Of a stretch of DNA of 64,000 nt, positions 40,606 to 48,079 are shown one piece after another; within the stretch, counting starts at the first letter, position 1; each line of letters begins with the position of its first letter. The position numbers and the translations under genes are program-made. This DNA comes from Solirubrobacter taibaiensis (GTDB lineage: Bacteria > Actinomycetota > Thermoleophilia > Solirubrobacterales > Solirubrobacteraceae). The notes under the pieces were generated by a model. That model was not told where the DNA came from, ran no database searches, and saw nothing but the letters and a program-made list of their open reading frames with translations. Location: contig JAPDDQ010000030.1 in assembly GCA_027587225.1 (NCBI GenBank), forward strand, positions 1 through 64,000, given 5' to 3'.

Positions 40606-40619
40606 CCGCTCGCGAGCGG
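40606..40619. repeat. Perfect 14-base palindrome between the hairpins
   Basis: CCGCTCGCGAGCGG is a perfect palindrome midway between hairpin copies A and B. It adds a third stem-loop to the array. Confidence 0.7.
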
Positions 40620-40623
40620 GGCG

Positions 40624-40664
40624 ATTGGTTGATTCGTGTTGCATAGCGACGTCAACTGACCAAT
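40624..40664. repeat. Long imperfect hairpin, copy B
   Basis: The copy starts exactly 80 bases after copy A. The outer arms match copy A (ATTGGTTGATTCG ... TCAACTGACCAAT), but the core sequence is different and still pairs (GTTGC-ATA-GCGAC, with one G-U). The unpaired A and C positions in the stem are the same as in copy A. Changes that keep pairing suggest the structure is selected. Confidence 0.75.
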
Positions 40665-40793
40665 GACCCGCGGCGCCGGTGTTCGAGCGCTCCCGCCCGC
40701 GCCCGGGCGCGCCGGCGCCAGCCGGCCTGAGTGCGACGCCGCGGAGCTACTCGAGCGCGGCGTGTCCGGCGCAGCGGGTCGCGCGGAACGCCG

Positions 40794-42101
40794 CTAGGCG
40801 AGGAGCGTGCGGCCGCCCGAGCTGGACAGCGGGAACGTGTCGAGGTCCAGGGCGACGACGGCGAGGTCGGCGAACAGCGCGACCTTGCCGAGGTCCTCAC
40901 GCAAATAGGGGCCGCCGTCGCGGCGGTCCAGCACGGAGAGGCAGCCGATCGTCTTGCCTTCGCGGACGAGGGGTGCGACGACCATCGTGTAGGGGACGTA
41001 GCCGGTGCCGGCGGCGACCTGGCGGGCGAAGCGCGGGTCCTTGCGGCACTCGGGGACGAAGACGCCGTCGCCGGACGCGACGACCGCGCCGGCGATGCCG
41101 ACGCCCGGCGGGAGGCGCATGCCGACGACCTCGCTCGCGCCGGCGCCCCAGGCGGCCTCGTAGACGAGTTCGCCGTTGGAGGGGTCCGTGAGCGCGATCG
41201 AGCAGGCGGCGGCCTCGAACATGCCCGCGGCGGTGCGGACGATCGCCTCCATGACCTTGCGGCGCGTGGTCGGGCGGCCGAGCGACTGGGCGAGGGAGTG
41301 GCCGCGGTCGCCGGTGAGCGGGACGCCGATCGCGTCCGCGAACGCGGCGGCGGACGAGATGCGCGTCTCGGGCAGCATCTCCAGCCCGCCCGCGAGCGCG
41401 GCGTGCAGTTCCGGGGGCAGGTCCGGGGCGAGCTTGTCCAGCTTCAGGACGTCGCCGTAGCGCGGCGGGGTGCCGATCAGCAGGGTCCACAGCGTCGCGG
41501 CGAGCGAGAAGATGTCCGAGGCCGCGCTGACGGTGCCGCCGGCGAACACCTCGGGCGCCATGTAGCGCGGGGTGCCGACCGCGATCGTGCCCTGGTCCTC
41601 CTCGGCGCCCAGCGCGCGGGCCACGCCGAAGTCCACGAGGACGACGCCGTCCTCGCCGTGGATCATGTTCTGGGGCTTCACGTCGCGGTGGACGATCTGC
41701 TGCGAATGCACGTACGAGAGGGCCTCGCAGCCGTGGCGCACGTACTCGATCGCGTCGCCGAGCGTCAGCCCCGGGTCGCCGCTGCGCTTCAAAACGGCGC
41801 CCAGGTCCACGCCGTGGACGAGGTCCATGACGATGTACAGGCCCTGCTCGTCGCTCGAGTGATCGAGCACCTTGACCACCCGCGGGTGGCTCAGGCTGGC
41901 GAGCAGCCGCGCCTCGATCTCGAAGCGGGCCGCGTGGCGCACGTCCAACAGGCGCTTGACTGCGACTTCGGTGCCGGTCTCCCGGTCGAAGGCACGGTAA
42001 ACCGCGCCCATGGCCCCACTGGAAATGGGTGCGACGATCTCATAGCGCCCGTTTAGCGCTTCCCCCCCGACGGCTGTTGCCTGCTGATCGGGCCGCGTCA
42101 G
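40794..42101 (-). CDS. Ser/Thr protein kinase with C-terminal GAF domain
   Basis: A 435-residue kinase if begun at CTG 42101. The Gly loop is ISSGAMGAVY (about 25-34), the Lys is in VAVKRLLD, the catalytic loop is HRDVKPQNM and DFGVA binds metal, so the kinase should be active. A GAF domain (about 270-420) follows, with no transmembrane helix, so it is a cytosolic sensor kinase. The first ATG (42011) falls inside the Gly loop, and no ATG, GTG or TTG occurs before the upstream in-frame TGA at 42114-42116. CTG at 42099-42101 has GAGGGTG upstream and is the best start. Readthrough of that TGA would instead fuse it to the preceding kinase. Confidence 0.85.
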   Translation of the reverse strand: MTRPDQQATAVGGEALNGRYEIVAPISSGAMGAVYRAFDRETGTEVAVKRLLDVRHAARFEIEARLLASLSHPRVVKVLDHSSDEQGLYIVMDLVHGVDLGAVLKRSGDPGLTLGDAIEYVRHGCEALSYVHSQQIVHRDVKPQNMIHGEDGVVLVDFGVARALGAEEDQGTIAVGTPRYMAPEVFAGGTVSAASDIFSLAATLWTLLIGTPPRYGDVLKLDKLAPDLPPELHAALAGGLEMLPETRISSAAAFADAIGVPLTGDRGHSLAQSLGRPTTRRKVMEAIVRTAAGMFEAAACSIALTDPSNGELVYEAAWGAGASEVVGMRLPPGVGIAGAVVASGDGVFVPECRKDPRFARQVAAGTGYVPYTMVVAPLVREGKTIGCLSVLDRRDGGPYLREDLGKVALFADLAVVALDLDTFPLSSSGGRTLLA

Positions 42102-42116
42102 TCGATCACACCCTCA
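42102..42116 (-). other. In-frame UGA junction between two kinase genes
   Basis: The stop codon TGA of the upstream kinase (complement of 42114-42116) is followed in the same frame by four codons and then CTG (complement of 42099-42101), the apparent start of the second kinase. The frame then stays open to 40794. The only candidate ribosome site is GAGGGTG, overlapping the stop. Confidence 0.7.
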
Positions 42117-42956
42117 CGCCGCCTCGGCCAGGCACGCGGGCGCGGGACGTCCGAGTGCGCCGAGCATGTCGATGACGAGGGCGCCGGCAGAGGCCGGACG
42201 TTCCTCCGGGGCTTTGGCCATCCCCGCGGCGAGCACGGCGTCGAGCGCCCGCGGCAGCTCGGGGCGGCGCTCGCGCACGCTGGGAGGCGGGTCCACAATG
42301 TGGGCGTACATGATGGCGGCGTCAGTGTCGCGCACATAGGGGACGGTACCGGTCAGCGTCTCGACCGCGAGACAAGCGAGCCCGTAAATGTCGGTCGCAG
42401 GGCCAACTCGCTCGCCGTCCAGGAGCTCCGGAGCCATGTAGTCGATGGTGCCGAGAACTTGGCCCGGAAGTGTTAATTGGCTGCCTTCAGTGTCGCGCGC
42501 GAGACCGAAGTCGCCGAGGAAGACCTCGGGACCGGGGTCGATCAGCACGTTGGCGGGCTTGACGTCGCGGTGCACGACGCCCGCGGCGTGCGCGGCGTCC
42601 AGGGCGCTGGCGACCGAGACGAGCACCTTCATCGCCACGTCGAGCGGAAGCTGGTCGTGGGCCAGGATGAGGCTGCGCAGCGTGCTCGAGACGAGTCGGC
42701 TCGCGGTGTAGAGCTCGCCGTCGATCTCGCCCATGCCGTAGATCGGGATGACGTGCGGATGGTTGAGCTGGGACAGCAGCTCGCCCTCGCGCCGGAAGCG
42801 CGCGCGGTACACGGGATCAGCGCCGACGTCCTCACGCAGCACTTTCAACGCGACTGCGCGTCCTGTGATGCGGTCGATCGCAAGATAAACGACGCCCATG
42901 CGCCCTACCCCTACGATCCCCTCGATCCTGTAGTCACCGAGCCTTGGCTTATCCAT
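42114..42956 (-). CDS. Ser/Thr protein kinase (no sensor domain)
   Basis: A 280-residue Hanks-type kinase with little beyond the catalytic domain. The Gly loop is GVGRMGVVYLA, Lys lies in VALKVLRED, the catalytic loop in HRDVKPANVLID, the metal-binding DFG in GDFGLARD and the activation-segment end in GTIDYMAPEL. No transmembrane helix or PASTA repeat follows. I chose ATG 42956; TTG 43001 would add 15 residues of acidic leader. It is divergent from a third kinase and in frame with the kinase-GAF gene across one TGA. Confidence 0.88.
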   Translation of the reverse strand: MDKPRLGDYRIEGIVGVGRMGVVYLAIDRITGRAVALKVLREDVGADPVYRARFRREGELLSQLNHPHVIPIYGMGEIDGELYTASRLVSSTLRSLILAHDQLPLDVAMKVLVSVASALDAAHAAGVVHRDVKPANVLIDPGPEVFLGDFGLARDTEGSQLTLPGQVLGTIDYMAPELLDGERVGPATDIYGLACLAVETLTGTVPYVRDTDAAIMYAHIVDPPPSVRERRPELPRALDAVLAAGMAKAPEERPASAGALVIDMLGALGRPAPACLAEAA

Positions 42957-43071
42957 AGCGAGATCGGCCTCTAGTGTCCCCGCTTCATCGGTGACGCGCA
43001 AGTGACGGCTGACCGGAAGTGGGGTGCTGGGACTGGACCCCTGGTCGAGCCGATAGACTGCGGACGCTCGT

Positions 43072-43905
43072 ATGCCTGAGATCGCACTCGAGCCCAGGCC
43101 GGGCGATTCCGTAGGTCCTTACAAGATCACGCGGACAATCGGGCGCGGCCGTATGGGCATCGTCTTTGAAGGGATCGCCGACGGCGGAACTCCCGTCGCG
43201 GTGAAGGTCGTCACGACCGAGCTCTCCCAGGACGAGGTCTTCGTCCGGCGCTTCCAACGCGAAGTCGCTGCCGCCCAGAAGATCTCGCATCCTCATGTGG
43301 TTCCCGTCTTGGACGCCGGCGACTCCAGCGGCCTGCCGTATCTGGTCCAGGAGCTGATCCCGGGTGGGTCGCTGCACGACCGGATCGCGGCCGCGGGCAC
43401 CCTCGACGTGGAGACGACCGTCCGGCTGCTGTCCGGGCCGGCCGAGGGCATCGACGCGCTGCACGCCTCGGGCCTCGTCCATCGCGACATCAAGCCGGCG
43501 AACATCCTGCTCGACGGCGATCGCGCGTACGTGACGGACTTCGGCCTCGCGAAGGACTCCCAGGCTTCCAACCTCACCCGCCCGGGTCAGGCGCTCGGTT
43601 CGCTGGACTACATGGCGCCGGAGCAGATCCGCGGCGAAGACGTCAGCGCGGCGACCGACATCTACGCGCTCGGCTGCGTAATCCACGAGTGCCTCACGGG
43701 CACGCCGCCGTTCGGTGGGCGTCCCTCGATGCGCGTGCTCTTCGCCCATCTGCAGGAGGCGCCGCCGGACATCTCCGAGGCGCGCCCGGACGTCAACGCC
43801 GCGACGGCGAAGGCGATCAACCGGGCCCTGGAGAAGGAACCGGAAGATCGCCCTGCCAGCGCGGCCGCCTACGTCAAGGCCGTGCTGAAAGCCGCTTCGG
43901 CCTAG
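43072..43905 (+). CDS. Ser/Thr protein kinase
   Basis: A 277-residue kinase with Gly loop IGRGRMGIVFEG, Lys in VAVKVVTTE, catalytic loop HRDIKPANILLD, DFGLAKD and GSLDYMAPEQI. It closely resembles the divergent kinase at 42114-42956 (shared SQASNLTRPGQALGSLDYMAPE against SQLTLPGQVLGTIDYMAPE patterns). The two probably arose by duplication. It has no sensor or membrane domain. The stop is convergent with the lipase gene, overlapping by four bases. Confidence 0.9.
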   Translation: MPEIALEPRPGDSVGPYKITRTIGRGRMGIVFEGIADGGTPVAVKVVTTELSQDEVFVRRFQREVAAAQKISHPHVVPVLDAGDSSGLPYLVQELIPGGSLHDRIAAAGTLDVETTVRLLSGPAEGIDALHASGLVHRDIKPANILLDGDRAYVTDFGLAKDSQASNLTRPGQALGSLDYMAPEQIRGEDVSAATDIYALGCVIHECLTGTPPFGGRPSMRVLFAHLQEAPPDISEARPDVNAATAKAINRALEKEPEDRPASAAAYVKAVLKAASA

Positions 43906-45062
43906 CCGAGGCGGCTCTTCACGAACTTCGTCGCGTCCGCGGCGGCCTTCGAGTTGAGCACGGCCCCGGCGTGATCCACGCCCGGGTAGGTCTTGTAGGT
44001 CAGCTTCACGCCGCTGGCCTTCAGCTTCGGCGCGAGCTGGTTGGTGAACAGCGGCAGCACGGTCGTGTCCGCCGTGCCCTGCTCGAGCTGCACAGGCGAG
44101 CGAATCTTCAACGTCTCCGGATCGTTCTCGTTGAGCGCGGCGATCGTCGGCGCGAGGTCCACGCCGGGCCGGAACAGCTCGGACGGTGCGAGGCCGCCGA
44201 ACGAGTCGGTCTCCGTGAGGTCGCCGAGGCAGACTTCGTCGACCTGCGGGAACAGCGCCCGGGCGCGGTCGCTGAGCAGCGATGCGATCCCGAGGTCCTG
44301 GTGCTCGTTGTCGACGCCGCGCACGATCATCGCGGCCAGGCCGCTGAGCGGGCTGGGGGAGGTGAGCGCGCCCAGGAGCCCGGCCTGCTCGCCGAGGTGG
44401 CTGGCCGGCGCGAGCGCGAGCGTGCCGCGCACGTCGAGCTCCGGCGTCCACTTGCCCGCGAGCGAACCCGCCCAGAGCGCGGCGTGGCCGCCCTGCGAGT
44501 GCCCGGCGATCACGACCTGCTTGCCCAGCGTTCGGTCCAGCTTGCGCGCGGCCCGGACCATGTCCAGCACCGAGCGGCCCTCCGAGACGCCGATCAGGTA
44601 CGGATGGGTCGACGGCGTGCCGAGGCCCTCATAGTCGGTGCGCACGACCGCGTAGCCCGCCTTCAGCCAGCTGTTGAGCAGCTTCTGGTCGTACTGCGCG
44701 GGCATCGCCACGCGTGAGGGTGCGCAGGCGTCGGCGATGCCGATCGTGCCGTGCGCCCAGGTGACGATCGGCCAGCCGGCCTTCGGCGCCTTGCCCTTCG
44801 GGACGTGGACCGTGCCGGAGATGGCCGTGTCGTGGTTGGTCGTGCTCTGCCCGAGGTACAGGAGCAGCCGGTTGCTCTTCGCGCTGGTGAGCTTGGCCTT
44901 GCCCGTGAGGGAGCGGACCCAGATCGGCGTGCCGTGCGTGCCCTTGGGCATCGTCTTGGGTGGCGTGTAGAAATCGAGCCCGGCGGGACCCTTCTTGACC
45001 GCGGCCTGAGCGGGCGCGGCGAGCAGAAGGACGGCAAGGACCCCGGCGAAGAGGGTGCGCAT
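43902..45062 (-). CDS. Secreted lipase-family alpha/beta hydrolase
   Basis: A 386-residue exported enzyme. The signal peptide (LFAGVLAVLLLAAPAQAA) is cleaved near residue 20. The catalytic Ser is in VIAGHSQGGHAAL, with Asp in EQGTADTTV and His in GVDHAGAVL. TWAHGTIGIADACAPS and RTDYEGLGTP are typical of the secretory lipase family. It probably hydrolyses lipid esters outside the cell. It precedes no related gene; the next gene upstream is an NAD-binding protein three bases away. Confidence 0.88.
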   Translation of the reverse strand: MRTLFAGVLAVLLLAAPAQAAVKKGPAGLDFYTPPKTMPKGTHGTPIWVRSLTGKAKLTSAKSNRLLLYLGQSTTNHDTAISGTVHVPKGKAPKAGWPIVTWAHGTIGIADACAPSRVAMPAQYDQKLLNSWLKAGYAVVRTDYEGLGTPSTHPYLIGVSEGRSVLDMVRAARKLDRTLGKQVVIAGHSQGGHAALWAGSLAGKWTPELDVRGTLALAPASHLGEQAGLLGALTSPSPLSGLAAMIVRGVDNEHQDLGIASLLSDRARALFPQVDEVCLGDLTETDSFGGLAPSELFRPGVDLAPTIAALNENDPETLKIRSPVQLEQGTADTTVLPLFTNQLAPKLKASGVKLTYKTYPGVDHAGAVLNSKAAADATKFVKSRLG

Positions 45063-45065
45063 GCG

Positions 45066-45704
45066 TTAACGAATACCCGTGACAGCCGTTCGGATCGGTG
45101 AGTCGCCGTCGAACAGCTCGAATTCGGCGTGAATGGTGTTCTCGGCGAGCAGGCATTCGTAGAGCACCTGCGCCACGTTGTCGCGGCTGACGGGGCCGGT
45201 GTGACCGAGCGTGGTGGGGATTTCGACCTTGCCCGAACCCGGGTCGTTGTTGAGGCTGCCGGGCTTGACCACCGTCCAGCTCAGGCCGCTGGCCTTCACG
45301 GCGTCGTCGGCGGCGCGCTTGGCCTCCAGGTACACGCGCATCGAGCCGGAGCGCTCCATGTCCTGCATCCCGATCGAGGACACGATCACGAACCGGTCCA
45401 CGCCGAGCTCGCGCGCGGCTTCGACGCACTTGACGGCGGCGCCGAGGTCGACGGTCTGCTTGCGCTCCGGCCCGCTGCCGGGCCCGGCGCCCGCGGCGAA
45501 CACGATCGCCTCCGCGCCGCCGATGTGCGGGCGCAGGTCGTCGTGTTCGAGATCGCAGAGCACCGGGACGGCGCCGTCGGCCTGAAGGTCGGCGGCGTGG
45601 TCGGGGTTGCGGATCAGCCCGCGGGCGTGGTGGCCGTGGGCGGCGAGGATTCGGTGGAGCCGGCGGGCGATCTGTCCGTGGCCTCCGGCGACGAGGACGT
45701 CCAT
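45066..45704 (-). CDS. Atypical SDR / NAD(P)-binding protein
   Basis: A 212-residue Rossmann protein. VLVAGGHGQIARRLHRIL (3-20) is a GxxGxxG motif, and VFAAGAGPGSG, FVIVSSIGMQD and SWTVVKPGSLNND follow. This is the YwnB/NmrA-like atypical SDR type that uses NAD(P)H but often lacks the classical Tyr-Lys pair. The ATG at 45704 overlaps the 3' end of the EamA transporter gene by 91 bases, more than usual here, but the N-terminal dinucleotide motif requires that start. Function is unknown. Confidence 0.82.
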   Translation of the reverse strand: MDVLVAGGHGQIARRLHRILAAHGHHARGLIRNPDHAADLQADGAVPVLCDLEHDDLRPHIGGAEAIVFAAGAGPGSGPERKQTVDLGAAVKCVEAARELGVDRFVIVSSIGMQDMERSGSMRVYLEAKRAADDAVKASGLSWTVVKPGSLNNDPGSGKVEIPTTLGHTGPVSRDNVAQVLYECLLAENTIHAEFELFDGDSPIRTAVTGIR

Positions 45705-46585
45705 GGAGTCCGCCGTACCCAGGTCACGGCCGCAAGCACCACGAGGCCGCCGGTGATCTGCGTCGCCGACAGCGCCTGGTCGAGCCAGAACCAGGCCATG
45801 ACCGACGCCAGGACGGGCTCGAGAGTCGCCACCACCGCGACCTTGGCCGCCGGTAGGTGGCGCAGCGCGGTGACCAGCAGCAGGAACGGGACGAGCGTGC
45901 CGATCACGGCCACGCCGAGTGCCAGCGCGACGTTGCGGGACGAGTCCAGCCGCTCCCACGGGAACGTCCAGGCCGGCTGTACGACGAGCCAGAACAATGT
46001 CGCGAAGCCGAACCCGTAGGTGAGCGTGGTGAACGCGTCGTAGCGTTGGCCCGCCCGTTGGGAGGACGTGAGGTAGATCGCCAGCGTGACGGCGCCCGCG
46101 AGCGCGGCGAGCACGCCGATCGCGTCGAGGTTGCCCGTCCCGGCGGGCGCGTCGACCACGAGCGCGCAGCCCGCGACCGACAGCGCCACCGCGCCCCAGA
46201 GCGCCTTCGGCGGGTGGATGCGGTGCACGGTGGAAGCCCAGATCAACAGCAGCGCGGGCGCGAGGTACTGGATCACGAGCGCCACGCCGATGTCCATCCG
46301 CTCGATCGCCAGGTAGTAGCTCGCGTGGACGAGCGCGATGCCGGCGACGCCCAGCCACGCCAGCGGCAGGATGTCGGCGCGGGCGATCCGCAAGCGGCGC
46401 GGAGAGAACGCCGCCAGCGCGCCGATCAGCAGCAGCGCGGACACCGCCGAGCGGAACTCGGCGAGCCGCGTGGGGGACATCCCGTCGTCGAGCAGATACC
46501 GCGAGAGCACGCCGTTCAGGGCTGAGCACGTGGCCGACAGCGCGGTCAGGATGTAGCCGAGACGGGGATTGGGCACGCGCGGCAT
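45614..46585 (-). CDS. EamA-family (DMT) transporter
   Basis: A 323-residue protein with ten hydrophobic helices in two EamA repeats. The first opens LGYILTALSATCSALNGVLSR and contains LVHASYYLAIERMDIGVAL. The second ends LEPVLASVMAWFWLDQALS, a typical EamA motif. The Ser/Thr/Pro tail overlaps the next gene by 91 bases. It probably exports small metabolites such as amino acids. It is divergent from the Crp-like regulator with 33 bases between. Confidence 0.88.
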   Translation of the reverse strand: MPRVPNPRLGYILTALSATCSALNGVLSRYLLDDGMSPTRLAEFRSAVSALLLIGALAAFSPRRLRIARADILPLAWLGVAGIALVHASYYLAIERMDIGVALVIQYLAPALLLIWASTVHRIHPPKALWGAVALSVAGCALVVDAPAGTGNLDAIGVLAALAGAVTLAIYLTSSQRAGQRYDAFTTLTYGFGFATLFWLVVQPAWTFPWERLDSSRNVALALGVAVIGTLVPFLLLVTALRHLPAAKVAVVATLEPVLASVMAWFWLDQALSATQITGGLVVLAAVTWVRRTPWTSSSPEATDRSPAGSTESSPPTATTPAG

Positions 46586-46618
46586 TCTGGCGATGCCTCC
46601 TGCTAGAACCACTCATAA

Positions 46619-47326
46619 GTGACGGACCAGGTGAGCGTGCTCGACGTGGATGCGGGGCTGGCGGAGTTGGTGCCGGCCGACCAGCGGACCCAGGCTCGCC
46701 AGGCGACCGGGGCCACGATCCTGCGGTACGGCACCGGCCCCTGGCGTGAGGCGGAAGCGGAGACGATCGAACGGGCCCGCGGCGGCTACGGGATGCTTGT
46801 CGTCGACGGGTTGCTGTTGCGGCGGGTCGGCGTCGGTGGGCGCCACGCGGCCGAGTTGCTCGGCCCGGGCGACCTCCTGCGGCCCTGGCAGCTCGACTCG
46901 GAGTCCACGCTCGACGTCGAATGGACCTGGCGCGTGGTTGCGCCGACGCGGATCGCGGTCCTCGATACGCGCTGGACGTCCCGCGCGTCGCACTGGCCAC
47001 AGCTCGGCGCAGAGCTCGCGGGCCGCGCGATGTCGCGCGCGCTGCGGCTCGTCACCTCGATGGCGATCGCCCAACAGCCCAAGCTGGACATCCGGCTGTG
47101 GATGCTCTTCTGGGAGCTCGCCGACCGCTACGGCAAAGTTCACCCGGATGGAATCCACCTCGAGCTGCCGCTCACGCACGAGGTGCTCAGCCACCTGGCG
47201 GGCGCGCGCCGGCCGTCGGTCTCCGGCGCACTGACGCGGCTCGCGCAGGACGGGCGCCTGATGCGCTCCGGCCGCCACTGGGTGCTGTCGGGTGAGCGCC
47301 CCGTGCCCGACGCGCTACCCGTGTAG
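46619..47326 (+). CDS. Crp/Fnr-type regulator of Thermoleophilia type
   Basis: A 235-residue regulator. A diverged cyclic-nucleotide-binding-like N-terminal domain (about 20-125, with GYGMLVVDGLLLRRVG and AELLGPGDLLRPWQ) is followed by a winged helix with recognition segment LAGARRPSVSGALTRLAQDG (about 196-215). The phosphate cassette that binds cAMP in Crp is not clear, so the ligand may differ. I recall this variety as common in Thermoleophilia. With an adenylate cyclase in the window, a cAMP link is possible but unproven. The GTG start is at 46619; the stop is convergent with a Ku gene, overlapping by 12 bases. Confidence 0.8.
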   Translation: MTDQVSVLDVDAGLAELVPADQRTQARQATGATILRYGTGPWREAEAETIERARGGYGMLVVDGLLLRRVGVGGRHAAELLGPGDLLRPWQLDSESTLDVEWTWRVVAPTRIAVLDTRWTSRASHWPQLGAELAGRAMSRALRLVTSMAIAQQPKLDIRLWMLFWELADRYGKVHPDGIHLELPLTHEVLSHLAGARRPSVSGALTRLAQDGRLMRSGRHWVLSGERPVPDALPV

Positions 47327-48079
47327 GGCGAGCGACTCCTCGAGCGCCTTCATGAGGTCCGGGACCGGCTGCGTGCGCTCCGGGTCGGCCTCCGGCAGCT
47401 TGATCTCGCCGCCCTTGCGCTTCTTGCGGACGATCGCCAGCAGCCGCTTGCGGTACTCGTCCTCGTAGGCGGACGGGTCCCAGTCGCCGGAGAGCGCCTC
47501 GACGAGCTTGACGGCCTCCTTGACCTCCTTGGGCTTGGTGCGGCCGCCCGCGCCGGGGATGCCCTTGGTCTCGCGCACCTCGTCGGCGAAGCGCATCGTG
47601 GAGAGCGTGAGCGCCTTCTCGCGCACACGGATGGCGACGAGGTACTCCTTGGTCCGCAGCACGAAGCGCCCGATCGCGACCCGGTCGGTCTGCTCCATCA
47701 CGCCCGCCAGCAGTCGGTAGGCGCGGACGGTGCCGTCGGTCTCGCCGGCCGGGACGAGGTAGTACGGGTGGTCGTAGTAGATCGGGTCGATCTCGTCGAG
47801 CTTGACGAAGGACTCGATGTCGATCGTGCGCGTCTTCGCCGGGTCGGCGGCGCTCAGCTCCTCGTCGGTGACCACGACGCCGTCGTACTCGTTGCCGATC
47901 TCCTCGTACGGGACCTCTTTGCCGTCCTTCGAGCACACGCGGTGCGTCTCGATCGGCGTGTCGTCGGACTCATGGATCTGGCGGAAGTGCAGGTCCAGGT
48001 CGCGCACGGCGCTGACGAGCTGCACGGGCACGTTGACGAGCCCGAACGAGAGCGAGCCGGTCCAGAGCGCTCTAGCCAA
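47315..48079 (-). CDS. ku: Ku protein, copy 2
   Basis: A 254-residue bacterial Ku for non-homologous end joining. The N-terminus ALWTGSLSFGLVNVPVQLVSA and the core VCSKDGKEVPYEEIGNEYDG are family blocks, with a short acidic/basic tail ending DLMKALEESL. It binds DNA ends as a dimer and recruits LigD. The TTG start lies in the last codons of copy 1 (eight-base overlap). Copy 1 and copy 2 share the layout and tail, but the pair is not identical, so a heterodimer is possible. No ligase is in the window. Confidence 0.93.
   Translation of the reverse strand: MARALWTGSLSFGLVNVPVQLVSAVRDLDLHFRQIHESDDTPIETHRVCSKDGKEVPYEEIGNEYDGVVVTDEELSAADPAKTRTIDIESFVKLDEIDPIYYDHPYYLVPAGETDGTVRAYRLLAGVMEQTDRVAIGRFVLRTKEYLVAIRVREKALTLSTMRFADEVRETKGIPGAGGRTKPKEVKEAVKLVEALSGDWDPSAYEDEYRKRLLAIVRKKRKGGEIKLPEADPERTQPVPDLMKALEESLALHG

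Larger units (their letters stand above)
40443..40793. other. 351-base convergent intergenic region rich in palindromes
   Basis: No coding signal is seen between the stops of the zinc-ribbon gene (plus) and the kinase-GAF gene (minus). The stretch holds two GCGCCCGGGCGC palindromes (40509-40520 and 40699-40710), two long covarying hairpins starting exactly 80 bases apart, and a 14-base palindrome between them. It also has an 18-base segment (40709-40726) repeated in inverted orientation at 50839-50856. It could be a bidirectional terminator array, a REP-like element or a structured RNA. Confidence 0.6.

Noticed and set aside
40541-40664. Integron attC sites or a CRISPR array
   Set aside because: There are only two copies, without attC core boxes or an integrase gene, and without uniform repeats and unique spacers.
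42114-42116. UGA as selenocysteine in a kinase fusion
   Set aside because: No SECIS-like hairpin or selenoprotein context is visible, and the position lies between domains. CTG initiation or simple readthrough is more likely.
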